Positions 1 to 9,301 of a stretch of DNA of 64,000 bases are shown here, piece after piece. Source of the stretch: JAMZMI01 sp964353015. GTDB taxonomy: Bacteria > Bacteroidota > Bacteroidia > Cytophagales > Cyclobacteriaceae. The notes beneath the pieces were generated by a model that was not told where the DNA came from, did no database searches, and was given only the letters and a program-made list of their open reading frames with translations. The DNA lies in the NCBI GenBank assembly GCA_964353015.1, contig CAYGUA010000003.1, positions 124,001 to 188,000 of the forward strand, given 5' to 3'. Made by a program: the position numbers and the translations under genes. Numbering within the stretch: position 1 is the first letter of the stretch; each line of letters opens with the position of its first letter.

Positions 1-698
1 ATGTAAGCAGGTTTGGACTTGGTCGTACTCTTGGAGTAGATCTCCCCGGAGAAAAAGCCGGAAATATGCCTACAGTTGAATATTACGACAAAATCTACGG
101 AACTAAAAGATGGAAATTTTCTAATATCTATTCATTGAGCATCGGTCAGGGTGAAGTACAAGTCACACCTATCCAAATGGCAAATTTGGGAGCCTTACTA
201 GCAAACCGAGGATATTTCTATACTCCGCATATAGTAAAAGAAATTGACGGAGTGCACATAGCCTATAATGAAGCAAATGACGTTGGGATTGATTCGATGT
301 ATTTCCAACCAGTTATTGATGGTATGGAAAATGTAGTTTTGAATGGCACAGGATTGCGAGCAAGAATTCCGAACATCTCAGTTTGTGGTAAAACAAGTAC
401 AGTCGAAAACCCACATGGCGAGGACCATTCAGGATTCATGGCTTTTGCTCCAAAAGATGATCCCCAGATTGCAATTGCGGTATATGTTGAGAATGCTGGA
501 CAAGGAGCAAGAGCAGCAGCAGCAACAGCCGGGTTGCTAATAGAAAAATATATCAATGGTGACATCAAAAGAAATTATCTGGAAGATTATGTGCTTCGTG
601 GAGATTTTTCTGATCCAAAGCCTCAACCAAAAAAACAAGTTGATTCTGTAAAAATAAAACCGATAGCAAGCGATGAGGGACAACCTGATAGTCTATAG
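1..698 (+). CDS. mrdA: Penicillin-binding protein 2, C-terminal part (5' end outside window)
   Basis: The reading frame is open from base 3, so the gene begins upstream of the window; 231 residues are visible. PBP2 is the transpeptidase that cross-links peptidoglycan during cell elongation. The visible part is the C-terminal half of the transpeptidase domain: a stretch reading SIGQGEVQVTPIQMA and then GKTSTVENPHG, the place where this family carries its third active-site motif K-T/S-G. Here the triad reads K-T-S (AAA ACA AGT at 390-398) instead of K-T-G, which is odd; the flanking NPHG is normal. The catalytic SxxK is outside the window. The tail after about base 590 is a short, charged, probably disordered extension. 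It overlaps rodA by 26 bases, the usual mrdA-rodA pairing. Confidence 0.93.
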   Translation, partial: VSRFGLGRTLGVDLPGEKAGNMPTVEYYDKIYGTKRWKFSNIYSLSIGQGEVQVTPIQMANLGALLANRGYFYTPHIVKEIDGVHIAYNEANDVGIDSMYFQPVIDGMENVVLNGTGLRARIPNISVCGKTSTVENPHGEDHSGFMAFAPKDDPQIAIAVYVENAGQGARAAAATAGLLIEKYINGDIKRNYLEDYVLRGDFSDPKPQPKKQVDSVKIKPIASDEGQPDSL

Positions 699-1941
699 AA
701 TCGACTGGCTGACGATAGGCCTGTATATCCTGCTCGTATTGAGTGGGTGGCTCAATATATATGCTGCGGATTTCGATCCAGATCAAATCTCAGGCATCTT
801 TAGTCTTTCTATGAGTTCTGGCAGGCAGATGATCTGGATATTTACTTCTGTGGTGATTATCGTCATGATCATGTTATTGGATTACAAATTTTATCATGCA
901 TTGTCCTATATCCTGTATGGCGTCATGATCTTTTTCCTTTTAGCCGTCTTGATTTTTGGAGAAGAGGTGGCTGGATCAAAATCATGGTTTGAACTAGGTT
1001 CGTTTAAGTTTCAACCATCAGAATTCACAAAATTTGCCACTGTGCTGGCTCTAGCCAGATATCTTAGTGTCTCTACGAGAAAAACCGATGAACTGAAACC
1101 GCAAGTCACGGGCTTCATGATCATTTTTATTCCATTGCTTCTTGTAGTTCTTCAAGGCGATTTAGGTACTGCCATGGTTTTTGGAAGTCTTGTTTTGGTC
1201 ATGTTTCGTGAAGGCATGCATCCTGTGATTCTCATAGCAGGAGTGGGTGTAGTGGTTTTGTTCCTCCTAACTTTGCTTGTTGATCAGGCTATACTATTTA
1301 TAGGTTTGGTGGTTATTATGCTTTTACTTATCGGGCTGGTTGCCAAAAATGCCCGTAAAATCATGATCGTGGTGATTAGCTGTGTTTTAGCTGCAGGATT
1401 CATCAAAAGTGTGGATTTTATTCTTACAGATGTACTCAAACCACATCAGCAAAAAAGAGTGATGTCACTGATCAATCCCAATGCTGATCCTCTTGGTATT
1501 GGATGGAATGTAACACAATCAAAAATAGCGATCGGCTCTGGTGGATTAGCGGGCAAAGGCTATCTGGAGGGCACCCAAACAAAATTTGATTTCGTTCCGG
1601 AGCAAACCACTGATTTTATTTTTTGCACCATTGGAGAGGAACAAGGTTGGATTGGCAGTTTCTTTCTGATTTTGGCTTTTAGCGCACTTTTCATGCGGCT
1701 TATTTTTCTTGCTGAAAGACAAAAATCAGATTTCGCACGGATTTATGGCTATGGAGTGATGTCGATCTTATTCTTTCACTTTGCCGTGAATATCGCCATG
1801 ACTATTGGCCTATTTCCAGTTATTGGTATTCCGTTACCATTTTTCAGCTATGGTGGATCTTCACTTTGGGGCTTTACAATTCTGCTTTTTATATTTCTAA
1901 AACTAGATGCTCACAGAATGCAAGTGTTGCAGCGAATGTGA
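673..1941 (+). CDS. rodA: Rod-shape peptidoglycan glycosyltransferase RodA (SEDS family)
   Basis: A 422-residue polytopic inner-membrane protein with about ten hydrophobic segments. RodA polymerises lipid II into glycan strands and works with PBP2, whose gene overlaps its start. Family signatures are clear: SWFELGSFKFQPSEFTK in the first third and NPNADPLGIGWNVTQSKIAI in the second half. Asp272 in NADPLG corresponds to the catalytic Asp of the SEDS family. The C-terminal PLPFFSYGGSS motif is also typical. The ATG at 673 lies inside the 3' end of mrdA, which suggests translational coupling. The length is near the upper end for RodA. The gene ends five bases before the oppositely oriented acidic protein. 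Confidence 0.96.
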   Translation: MRDNLIVYRIDWLTIGLYILLVLSGWLNIYAADFDPDQISGIFSLSMSSGRQMIWIFTSVVIIVMIMLLDYKFYHALSYILYGVMIFFLLAVLIFGEEVAGSKSWFELGSFKFQPSEFTKFATVLALARYLSVSTRKTDELKPQVTGFMIIFIPLLLVVLQGDLGTAMVFGSLVLVMFREGMHPVILIAGVGVVVLFLLTLLVDQAILFIGLVVIMLLLIGLVAKNARKIMIVVISCVLAAGFIKSVDFILTDVLKPHQQKRVMSLINPNADPLGIGWNVTQSKIAIGSGGLAGKGYLEGTQTKFDFVPEQTTDFIFCTIGEEQGWIGSFFLILAFSALFMRLIFLAERQKSDFARIYGYGVMSILFFHFAVNIAMTIGLFPVIGIPLPFFSYGGSSLWGFTILLFIFLKLDAHRMQVLQRM

Positions 1942-1946
1942 GGCAA

Positions 1947-3341
1947 TTATCTGAATTTTCTAAATACGACTTTAAGCAGTTCCTTTACCTCGTCGCTATT
2001 CATGTCCCAATCACGTAATTTGGCATAATCCTGCACCAATATTTCTACGGCATCATCAAATGATTGACAGTTTTCCATGATTTGAACCGCTTCTTCAAAC
2101 TGCTCTTTGTCTCCATCAAACAATTCATTGGTAAACATGTACCTATTGTTGATGGAAATAGCGTCCATGATACTAGTCACTTTTGCCTGTTGCATTTGAT
2201 CAGCAATAGTTACCTGAGGTTCTTCGAATTGTTCGTTGACTATTCTCGAAGGTCCTTCAGACAATTTTTCATTTAAAGGGACAGATTCATCCTCTTCTTC
2301 AGGTTCCTCTTCTAATTCGTCATCCTCAGTTTCCTCCTCAGCTACAAATTCATCTTCTGAATCCTCAACTTCATGAGCATCTTCATTTGAATCGACTACA
2401 TTTTCTTCTTCTGAGAAATCATCAATCTCTTCATCCTCTGCCTCTTCCGAGATAAATTCATCGTCAGATTCTTCAGTGACTTCCGGCTCTTCTTCAATTA
2501 TTTCCTCTTCCAACTCGTCTTCGGCAATTAAATCTTCTTTTTCTCCCTCCACATCATCTTCATCAGCTGGCTCCTCATCAGACAAATCTTCATCATCTTC
2601 AGAAATAAAATCAGACTCCTGAGGTTCTGGTTCATCAATTACAATTTCCTCCTCATCCACTTCCGCCTCGAACTCCGAGTCTTCATCATCTAAAGCAAAG
2701 ACTGATTCATCTTGTTCAACTGGCTCGGATTCATATATTTCTTCAAATGATATGCTCTCAAATTCGTCCAAAATAGACAATTCAAATGCTGCTGTTTGTT
2801 GCCATTCAGCAGAGTCAAAAACCAATTTAGCTTGGTCAAACATCACTGCAGAAGGTCCGTCCAAATGTTCTCCCAAGAATGACTCAAATTCTTCCTTAAA
2901 TACTTTTTGGTATTTCAAGAAGGTCTTTGCGGCCTTTTCTGAAATGAAAGCGGCAGAAGTCTGGCTAAATTCGTTGACCAAAAAAGTATTTGGGTCAGCC
3001 AGAAATACCAACATCTCGCGAGTGGCGCTTTCAAGCAAAGGCTGAAAATTATTTCGATCTATCTCAATCTTTTGTGAAAGCGTGTTCATGAAAGCGATCA
3101 TCGCTTTTCTCACATCAGCATCCTTGAAATTGAAATACGGGCTTTCCAGTTTTTTCATTTCTTCCTGCCAGGAATTGAACAAGGTTTTTAAAATGAAAAA
3201 GTTAATCTGCCTTGAAGGAGAGACACTCAAAATTTCCTTTCCTGTAATCGTGGATTTCTCCGTGAAAAAATCTGTGGAAATTTTCTCAGAAAACCTGCTA
3301 CAGTACTGATCAATAAAAGAATCGTTTAGTTTCCTTTGCAT
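1947..3341 (-). CDS. Unknown protein with a long acidic central region
   Basis: 464 residues with no family I recognise. Three parts can be seen. Residues about 1-175 look like a helical globular domain. Residues about 190-355 are almost entirely Asp, Glu and Ser with scattered hydrophobics, a very acidic low-complexity region. Residues about 365-464 form a compact, mixed-composition end that includes the repeated word FDDAVEIL-like helices. No signal peptide or membrane segment is present, so it is probably cytoplasmic. It converges on rodA and is divergent, with only 19 bases between starts, from the ferredoxin gene. The frame is intact and codon use is like its neighbours. A role cannot be assigned; an acidic scaffold or decoy for a basic partner is only a guess. 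Confidence 0.8.
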   Translation of the reverse strand: MQRKLNDSFIDQYCSRFSEKISTDFFTEKSTITGKEILSVSPSRQINFFILKTLFNSWQEEMKKLESPYFNFKDADVRKAMIAFMNTLSQKIEIDRNNFQPLLESATREMLVFLADPNTFLVNEFSQTSAAFISEKAAKTFLKYQKVFKEEFESFLGEHLDGPSAVMFDQAKLVFDSAEWQQTAAFELSILDEFESISFEEIYESEPVEQDESVFALDDEDSEFEAEVDEEEIVIDEPEPQESDFISEDDEDLSDEEPADEDDVEGEKEDLIAEDELEEEIIEEEPEVTEESDDEFISEEAEDEEIDDFSEEENVVDSNEDAHEVEDSEDEFVAEEETEDDELEEEPEEEDESVPLNEKLSEGPSRIVNEQFEEPQVTIADQMQQAKVTSIMDAISINNRYMFTNELFDGDKEQFEEAVQIMENCQSFDDAVEILVQDYAKLRDWDMNSDEVKELLKVVFRKFR

Positions 3342-3360
3342 GGGTTAAAATTACGAAGAA

Positions 3361-3681
3361 GTGCCAAAGGTTATTGTAGAAAATTTGCATAGTAAAGCTA
3401 TTCCTTTCGAGGCGAAAATCGAAAGACTTCTGGATATTTTGGTTTCCGACACAGATTGGATGTATACGTGTGGCGGACAAGGCAAATGCACAACATGTGC
3501 GGCAATCATAATAGAAGGAGCTGAAAATCTAAATGAACTCACAAATTCGGAGGTAAGATTTCGTAATTTGGGAAGGCTAAGTGCGGAGGAGCGATTAGCT
3601 TGTCAATGTTTGGTAAGTTCAGATCTGGTAATTCGGGTTCCTGACAGAAACAAATTACCTTCATTAGATTATTCAGAATGA
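3361..3681 (+). CDS. 2Fe-2S ferredoxin (adrenodoxin-like fold)
   Basis: A 106-residue electron carrier. Cys37-x5-Cys43-x2-Cys46 and Cys81 fit the plant/adrenodoxin-type [2Fe-2S] pattern, in the sequence TCGGQGKCTTC and then LACQC. It is cytoplasmic (no signal). The partner is unknown. The start is a GTG: an in-frame TAA lies at 3346-3348 and no ATG occurs between it and the conserved core, so GTG at 3361 is the only usual start. The gene is one base from tdk and probably in one operon with it. The 19-base gap to the divergent acidic-protein gene leaves almost no room for a normal promoter. Confidence 0.9.
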   Translation: MPKVIVENLHSKAIPFEAKIERLLDILVSDTDWMYTCGGQGKCTTCAAIIIEGAENLNELTNSEVRFRNLGRLSAEERLACQCLVSSDLVIRVPDRNKLPSLDYSE

Positions 3682-3682
3682 T

Positions 3683-4264
3683 ATGTTTGTAGAACCAAAT
3701 GTAAGCCATACCAATTCCAAAACAGGATGGATTGAGGTCGTCTGTGGTTCCATGTTTTCGGGAAAAACAGAGGAATTGATTCGCCGTTTGAATCGAGCTT
3801 TGATTGCTCAGCAATCCGTGGAAATTTTTAAGCCTGAGATCGACAAAAGATATTCGAAAAAGAAGGTAGTTTCTCATAATGAAAATGCCATTCACAGTAC
3901 TCCTGTAGGGTTTGCAAACGACATTCTGCTGCGCACCTCCAATTGTGATGTGGTAGGAATAGATGAGGCTCAGTTCTTCGATCATGAAATAGTAGCAGTT
4001 GCCAACAAATTGGCCAATCAAGGTAAAAGAGTAATTATCGCAGGCCTGGATATGGATTTCAAAGGGAGACCGTTTAAACCTATGGACGAACTGATGTCAA
4101 TCGCCGAATATATCACCAAGGTGCACGCCATTTGTATGGATTGTGGCCGCATCGCATCTTATTCACACAGAAGAACAAAATCAAATCAAACTGTAGTGCT
4201 GGGTGAAAAAGATATATACGAGGCATTGTGCCGAAATTGCTTTTATGAAAAAATGGATCATTAG
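3683..4264 (+). CDS. tdk: Thymidine kinase
   Basis: 193 residues. The enzyme phosphorylates thymidine to dTMP in the salvage pathway. The P-loop GSMFSGKTEEL is near the N terminus, followed by the VVGIDEAQFF Walker B region with the catalytic Glu. Two Cys pairs, CMDC and CRNC, form the zinc site of type II thymidine kinases. Length matches the family (about 190-200). The start codon follows the ferredoxin stop by one base. The 3' end overlaps the true porZ start by 20 bases, so ferredoxin, tdk and porZ appear to be one transcript. Confidence 0.95.
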   Translation: MFVEPNVSHTNSKTGWIEVVCGSMFSGKTEELIRRLNRALIAQQSVEIFKPEIDKRYSKKKVVSHNENAIHSTPVGFANDILLRTSNCDVVGIDEAQFFDHEIVAVANKLANQGKRVIIAGLDMDFKGRPFKPMDELMSIAEYITKVHAICMDCGRIASYSHRRTKSNQTVVLGEKDIYEALCRNCFYEKMDH

Positions 4265-6419
4265 TGTTTTTTTCCTTTTAGAGATTGGACAGCTTGCTGC
4301 TCAGGATATACCTGTCGGCACTTGGCGCAGGCACCATAGCTACAACAACGCCAGGATTTTAGAAGCCACCGATTCCAAAATCTTTTGCGCTACGCAAAAT
4401 GGGCTATTTTCATATGATGTCAAAGAAAAGAGCTTGCAGAAAATTTCTAAAATAAGTGGCTTGTCAGGCGAGAGAATTACGGCCATGACTTATAATTCCT
4501 CAGTGGATTTGTTAGTTCTTGGATATGAATCTGGCCTGGTAGATTTGATTTACTCAGACAAAATCTATTCAGTACGTGGCTATCAAGAACTGACTGAAAA
4601 TATTTCCAAGGAAATATTTGATATTGAAATTCATTCCGGTTTTGTATATCTGGCCACCAATATTGGCATCCTTGTCATCTCCTTAAAAGAAAATGCAATA
4701 ACCGATAATTTCAGATCTATAGGACTAAATGCGCAAGATGTTTCCGTATATAACCTGACTCAAATAAATAATCAGCTCTATATCATCTCATCAGAAGGCA
4801 TACAATATGGCCAGCTGACAAAAAATTTGTTGGACTTCAATAATTGGGAAAGGTTAAATCTGGAGGATAATGTATCCTTTAGAAAGCTAAGCATAATAAA
4901 CGATCGCGTTTTTACTATTTACAATGATTTGTCCATATTGGAAATAACCAGTGATACTGTGAATTTAATAGCTGGTTTCGATGAAAAAATTGAAACGATC
5001 AAACCACTAAACAATCAACTTGGGGTTTTATTTAGCAATCAGCTTATTCAAATTGATTTGACCAAAACGTCGGACAACACAACCGTGATTCAATCATTCA
5101 GTACCGCGTATCAACTCAATGATTTTATATCAGCACTGCAACTATGGTTTGCAGATTCGAAAAAAGGTCTACTCAGTGAAGAATTGGAAAGTCTGATCCC
5201 AAATGGGCCAATCTCTGATAATATCACCAACATAGAGCTAGTTGATGGAAAGCTTTTCGCGTTTTATGGTCCAAGTCCAAGTGAGTTTAGCGGAAATTAT
5301 GATTCATTGGGATACGAAGTTTTTGAAAATGGCACCTGGAGCTATCATGAAATTGAAAATTTTTATAACCTCGTGGACGTGTCAATCTACAATAACAATC
5401 TCTATTTTGCTTCAATAGGTCATGGGATTTACGACTCCAATAATGAACTGATTCTCAATGAAAACAATTCGATTTTAACACAAAGTCAATCTGGATCCGG
5501 CATCCTAATCACCGGAATTGAATCCGGGAAATCACTGTGGGCAACATCTTTTGACAATTCTCAACCGTTGATTCAGCTGACAAGAGATAATGAATGGATT
5601 TCATATGGTGTTGGTGATATCAATACAAGCAAACCTTTAGGTATTGATGTTTCAGTTGGTGAAACCCTCTGGATATTGCGAAATGAAGGCAATATCAGCC
5701 AGCTGAACATTGAGGATGAAACCAGCCGCACCTTATCCACTTCAGCAGGGTTACCATCTTCATTGGTAAACGGCGTGAATCTGGATATCAACGATGAGGC
5801 TTGGGTTGCAACAAATGCTGGAATTGTTAATTTTTCTGAAGCAACTTACATTTCAAGTGACATTGTTGGTAATGCATTGATATATGACGACACAGAAGTT
5901 TATAAGGAATTGGAAGTGTCAGCTGTCGCCTCTGATGGTGGTGGTAGAGTATGGGTGGCGGCTGAAAATCAAATGGCTGTTTATTCAAATAATCAATTGA
6001 GGAGATATTTCCTTTTTGATTTTGAAAACAGTCCTTTGCCAATCAGCAAAATCAAGAAGATGGAATACAATCCAGCAAATGGTGAAATGTTCTTTCTGAC
6101 CGAAAATGGATTGCTTTCCTATCGCAGCAATTCTTCTGCCCCTAATTTTATACATAGCCAGGTTTCAATTTTTCCAAATCCTGTACGCCCAAATTATACA
6201 GGTGAGGTAGGCATCAAAGGAGTAGTAGCGGACGCTGATATAAAAATCACTGATATCAACGGTAAGCTGATTCAAAACATTGGTGCTTTTGGAGGTACGG
6301 CTTCCTGGGATCTCCGAGACTACAACAACCGTCAAGTAAAATCCGGAGTGTATCTTGTTTTTAGCACCTCTGCTGATGGTCTGGAAACGTTTGTTGGTAA
6401 AATAGCAGTTCTGAACTGA
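4245..6419 (+). CDS. porZ: Type IX secretion system protein PorZ
   Basis: I place the start at ATG 4245, giving 724 residues that open with the signal peptide MKKWIISVFFLLEIGQLAAQ. A GTG at 4203 would add 14 residues in front of the signal and is unlikely. After the signal comes the sequence PVGTWRRHHSYNNAR, typical of PorZ, then repeated beta-propeller blades, and a C-terminal T9SS-type sorting domain (SIFPNPVRPN ... GVYLVF). PorZ is part of the cell-surface attachment complex that anchors T9SS cargo in characterised Bacteroidota. The gene overlaps recO by one base (TGATG). A porZ-recO pair is, as I recall, a common order in this phylum. The window also holds T9SS cargo (amylase at 34077). 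Confidence 0.88.
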   Translation: MKKWIISVFFLLEIGQLAAQDIPVGTWRRHHSYNNARILEATDSKIFCATQNGLFSYDVKEKSLQKISKISGLSGERITAMTYNSSVDLLVLGYESGLVDLIYSDKIYSVRGYQELTENISKEIFDIEIHSGFVYLATNIGILVISLKENAITDNFRSIGLNAQDVSVYNLTQINNQLYIISSEGIQYGQLTKNLLDFNNWERLNLEDNVSFRKLSIINDRVFTIYNDLSILEITSDTVNLIAGFDEKIETIKPLNNQLGVLFSNQLIQIDLTKTSDNTTVIQSFSTAYQLNDFISALQLWFADSKKGLLSEELESLIPNGPISDNITNIELVDGKLFAFYGPSPSEFSGNYDSLGYEVFENGTWSYHEIENFYNLVDVSIYNNNLYFASIGHGIYDSNNELILNENNSILTQSQSGSGILITGIESGKSLWATSFDNSQPLIQLTRDNEWISYGVGDINTSKPLGIDVSVGETLWILRNEGNISQLNIEDETSRTLSTSAGLPSSLVNGVNLDINDEAWVATNAGIVNFSEATYISSDIVGNALIYDDTEVYKELEVSAVASDGGGRVWVAAENQMAVYSNNQLRRYFLFDFENSPLPISKIKKMEYNPANGEMFFLTENGLLSYRSNSSAPNFIHSQVSIFPNPVRPNYTGEVGIKGVVADADIKITDINGKLIQNIGAFGGTASWDLRDYNNRQVKSGVYLVFSTSADGLETFVGKIAVLN

Positions 6420-7105
6420 TGATTACCAAAACACGCGGAATTGTCATCAACTACATCAAATACGGGGAAACAAGTATCATTGTCAAGATTTTTACCGAGG
6501 ATGCTGGACTTTCGTCCTACATGGTCAACAGTATCAGAAGCCAGCGATCTAAAAAAAGCATTGGGTTTTTTCAGCCATTTTCCATGTTGGATATGGTCGC
6601 CTATGTCAAATCAAATCGAGACATACAGCGGCTGAGCGAATGGAAATCATTTCATCCCACTTTTGGCATCCAGCAGAATATCTATAAAAGCACCATTGTT
6701 CTCTTTCTATCTGAGATTTTGTCAAAAGTTTTAATTAACGAATCTGAAGAACATCATGAGTTATTCGATTTTCTAACCAGATCGATCGTTACACTTGACC
6801 AACTTGATCAGGAAATTGAAAATTTTCACCTTCATTTTTTACTTAAAATGATACCTTGTCTTGGATTTGGCATTAGCGATGGCCAGGAATTGCTACAATC
6901 GATGGAGTTGGAAAAAATTCATGACGAGCCTTTGGTCATTGATCTGATTTCGAAACTCCTGGTTTCAGAATATTGGGATACTATCAGAGCAACAGGTCTG
7001 ATACGATTCAAGGCGCTGGAAACCATTTTGGCATATTTTGATCATCACGATATACATATTGGTGAGATAAAATCATTAAAAGTGCTACACCAAGTATTCC
7101 GATAG
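6419..7105 (+). CDS. recO: DNA repair protein RecO
   Basis: 228 residues. The N-terminal OB fold begins TKTRGIVINYIKYGETSIIV, as in RecO. The protein loads RecA on SSB-coated DNA together with RecR. The helical C-terminal domain is present, but the four-Cys zinc site found in many RecO proteins is missing; only one Cys (MIPCLG) is seen in that area. Start ATG 6419 overlaps the porZ stop by one base. Confidence 0.9.
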   Translation: MITKTRGIVINYIKYGETSIIVKIFTEDAGLSSYMVNSIRSQRSKKSIGFFQPFSMLDMVAYVKSNRDIQRLSEWKSFHPTFGIQQNIYKSTIVLFLSEILSKVLINESEEHHELFDFLTRSIVTLDQLDQEIENFHLHFLLKMIPCLGFGISDGQELLQSMELEKIHDEPLVIDLISKLLVSEYWDTIRATGLIRFKALETILAYFDHHDIHIGEIKSLKVLHQVFR

Positions 7106-7119
7106 TTAAAAAATGATCT

Positions 7120-7127
7120 TATTTTTG
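7120..7127 (+). promoter_or_regulatory. Candidate -7 element for the oxygenase-chrA pair
   Basis: TATTTTTG matches TAnnTTTG, the Bacteroidota -7 consensus, 18 bases before ATG 7146. No TTTG or TTG is found at the expected upstream distance, so the call rests on one element. Confidence 0.35.
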
Positions 7128-7145
7128 ATATAATCCCCGTATGTT

Positions 7146-8108
7146 ATGAGCCAAATCCTTTATTCCGAAATTCCATCACTGGATCTTGCAGACTTCACTT
7201 CAGGCGATCAAGTCAAAAAAGAAAAGTTCGTTGCTGATTTAGGTCTAGCCTATCAAAACATTGGCTTTGTGGCTATAAAAAATCATGGCCTTTCAGCAGC
7301 ACTTACTGAGCAATTATATGCTTCGGTAATGGAATTTTTTGCGCTGAACGATGAAGCTAAATTGAAATACGAAGTGCCCGAACTCGCAGGCCAGCGAGGA
7401 TATATCAGCAAAGGTCGCGAACGTGCAAAAGGCCGAAATACGGGAGATTTGAAAGAATTTTATCACGTTGGGCAGCCTGATGAAAACAAATTGGATGAAT
7501 ATCCTGAAAATATATGGCCTAAAGAAGTTCCTGCATTCAAGGATTATACATTGAATGCATACCAAACTTTAGAGAAAGCAGGAATACAAATGCTTCGGGC
7601 CATCGCCATTCACCTGGGTTTGGATGAGTATTATTTTGATGATAAGGTTTCCAAAGGGAACAGCATACTAAGGCAAATACATTATTTTCCAATCGAAAAT
7701 CCTGACGAAATACCCCCTGACGCTGTGAGAGCGGCTGAGCACGGCGATATCAACCTGATTACTTTATTGATGGGAGCAAGTGCAGATGGGCTTCAGGTGC
7801 TTCGGAGAGATGGCGAATGGATCGCAATTACGGCTTTGCCTGATCAAATTGTCGTAAATGTGGGCGACATGCTCGACAGACTTACTAATCATAAGCTCAA
7901 GTCAACCATACACCGGGTTGTGAATCCACCGCGAGAAAAAATGGGCACCTCTCGATTTAGTATTCCATTTTTTATGCATCCTATTTCAGCAATGGATCTT
8001 ACATGCCTTGAAAGCTGTGTTGATTCTGAAAACCCAAAAATATACGAGGATATGACCGCTGGAGAATTTCTCGATCAAAGATTAAGAGAAATTGGTTTAA
8101 AAGCATAG
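7146..8108 (+). CDS. 2-oxoglutarate/Fe(II)-dependent oxygenase, isopenicillin N synthase-like family
   Basis: 320 residues. The double-stranded beta-helix core has the iron triad His199-x-Asp201 (HGDINLITLL) and His256 (STIHRVV), and Arg270-x-Ser272 (SRFS), which in this family binds the co-substrate carboxylate. The N-terminal DIOX_N-like region (GFVAIKNHGLS, LKEFYHVG) is present. The substrate cannot be read from the sequence. The family includes biosynthetic oxidases, oxidative demethylases and many uncharacterised proteins. No signal peptide, so cytoplasmic. One base separates it from the ChrA-like gene, so the two are likely co-transcribed. Confidence 0.88.
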   Translation: MSQILYSEIPSLDLADFTSGDQVKKEKFVADLGLAYQNIGFVAIKNHGLSAALTEQLYASVMEFFALNDEAKLKYEVPELAGQRGYISKGRERAKGRNTGDLKEFYHVGQPDENKLDEYPENIWPKEVPAFKDYTLNAYQTLEKAGIQMLRAIAIHLGLDEYYFDDKVSKGNSILRQIHYFPIENPDEIPPDAVRAAEHGDINLITLLMGASADGLQVLRRDGEWIAITALPDQIVVNVGDMLDRLTNHKLKSTIHRVVNPPREKMGTSRFSIPFFMHPISAMDLTCLESCVDSENPKIYEDMTAGEFLDQRLREIGLKA

Positions 8109-8109
8109 A

Positions 8110-9294
8110 ATGTCCTTTACGAGAGTCCGATATATCATTTTCTTGCGCGACGTGCTCATACTTTCGGTCACCTCATTTGGTGGACCCACTGCGCATATGG
8201 CCATGTTTTTAGATATGTTGGTGAAAAAAAGAGCCTATCTACATGAACAGGATTTGATTGAACTCTATGCGCTCTGTCAAATTTTACCAGGCCCCACGTC
8301 TACACAAACAATCACATCAATTGGATTTAAAATAGGTGGACCAAGTCTTGCCTATCTGACTTTGCTAGTTTGGATCTTGCCAGCCGTAACAATCATGATT
8401 ACCCTCGGCATCATGATGACCTTTTTCCAGCAAATGAATATCTCACTAGATTTTCTTAATTACATCCAGCCAATTGCTGTAGGGATAGTAGCTTATTCAG
8501 CATATAGGATATCCAGTAGTGTTGTAAGTAGCAGAACTGGTTTTTTTCTAATGATTATTGCTACGCTAGCAGCTTTCGTATTTAGAACACCTTTCGCATT
8601 TCCGATCATGATTTTGATTGGTGGATTTGTAACTGCATTCAATTTTAAAAAACATGAGCCAATTGATGAAAAAGGGAAAATAAAAATCAACTGGTCAAAT
8701 TTCATCCTTTGGTTTTCAGTCCTAATTTTTGCCGCCATTTTAGGTAAAGCCACACACTTTTTACCAGTAAGATTGTTTGAGAATTTTTACAGAAACGGAA
8801 GTTTGATTTTCGGAGGAGGTCAAGTATTAGTGCCACTGCTTTATACTGAATTTGTGGAATTCAAACATTATCTCACTTCACAGGAGTTTCTTTCAGGATA
8901 TGGATTTGTTCAGGCATTGCCAGGTCCTGTATTTTCTTTTAGTGCCTATGTAGGTGCCATTAGTATGAAAGACTCTAACATCATGATGCAGATATTTGGT
9001 GGTTTGATGGCGGCTGCTGGTGTTTTTCTACCCGGAACCTTTCTGATTTATTTTGTGATACGATTTTGGGAGGATCTGAAGAAATACAGAATTGTAAGGG
9101 CTTCATTAGAAGGGATAAATGCTGTAAGTGCAGGAATGGTTATCGCGGCTACTTTTTTCCTATTAGAACCTGTAGAGCCAAACACTGTCAATTATCTCCT
9201 AATGATTGGCACTGCCTTCTTATTGTTTTTCACAAAAATTCCAACCCCTGTAGTGGTAATCGTTGGGTTGATTACAGGTATTATCCTTCATTGA
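8110..9294 (+). CDS. chrA: ChrA-family chromate/anion transporter
   Basis: 394 residues made of two homologous membrane halves, as in long-chain ChrA transporters. Each half has a family motif: SFGGPTAHMAMF with QILPGPTSTQ in the first, FGGGQVLVPLL with QALPGPVFSFSAYVG in the second. Characterised members export chromate; for many Bacteroidota members the natural anion is not known. It directly follows the 2OG oxygenase gene (gap one base). ATG 8110 keeps the first motif near residue 22, as expected. Confidence 0.9.
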   Translation: MSFTRVRYIIFLRDVLILSVTSFGGPTAHMAMFLDMLVKKRAYLHEQDLIELYALCQILPGPTSTQTITSIGFKIGGPSLAYLTLLVWILPAVTIMITLGIMMTFFQQMNISLDFLNYIQPIAVGIVAYSAYRISSSVVSSRTGFFLMIIATLAAFVFRTPFAFPIMILIGGFVTAFNFKKHEPIDEKGKIKINWSNFILWFSVLIFAAILGKATHFLPVRLFENFYRNGSLIFGGGQVLVPLLYTEFVEFKHYLTSQEFLSGYGFVQALPGPVFSFSAYVGAISMKDSNIMMQIFGGLMAAAGVFLPGTFLIYFVIRFWEDLKKYRIVRASLEGINAVSAGMVIAATFFLLEPVEPNTVNYLLMIGTAFLLFFTKIPTPVVVIVGLITGIILH

Positions 9295-9301
9295 ATTCCA
9301 T

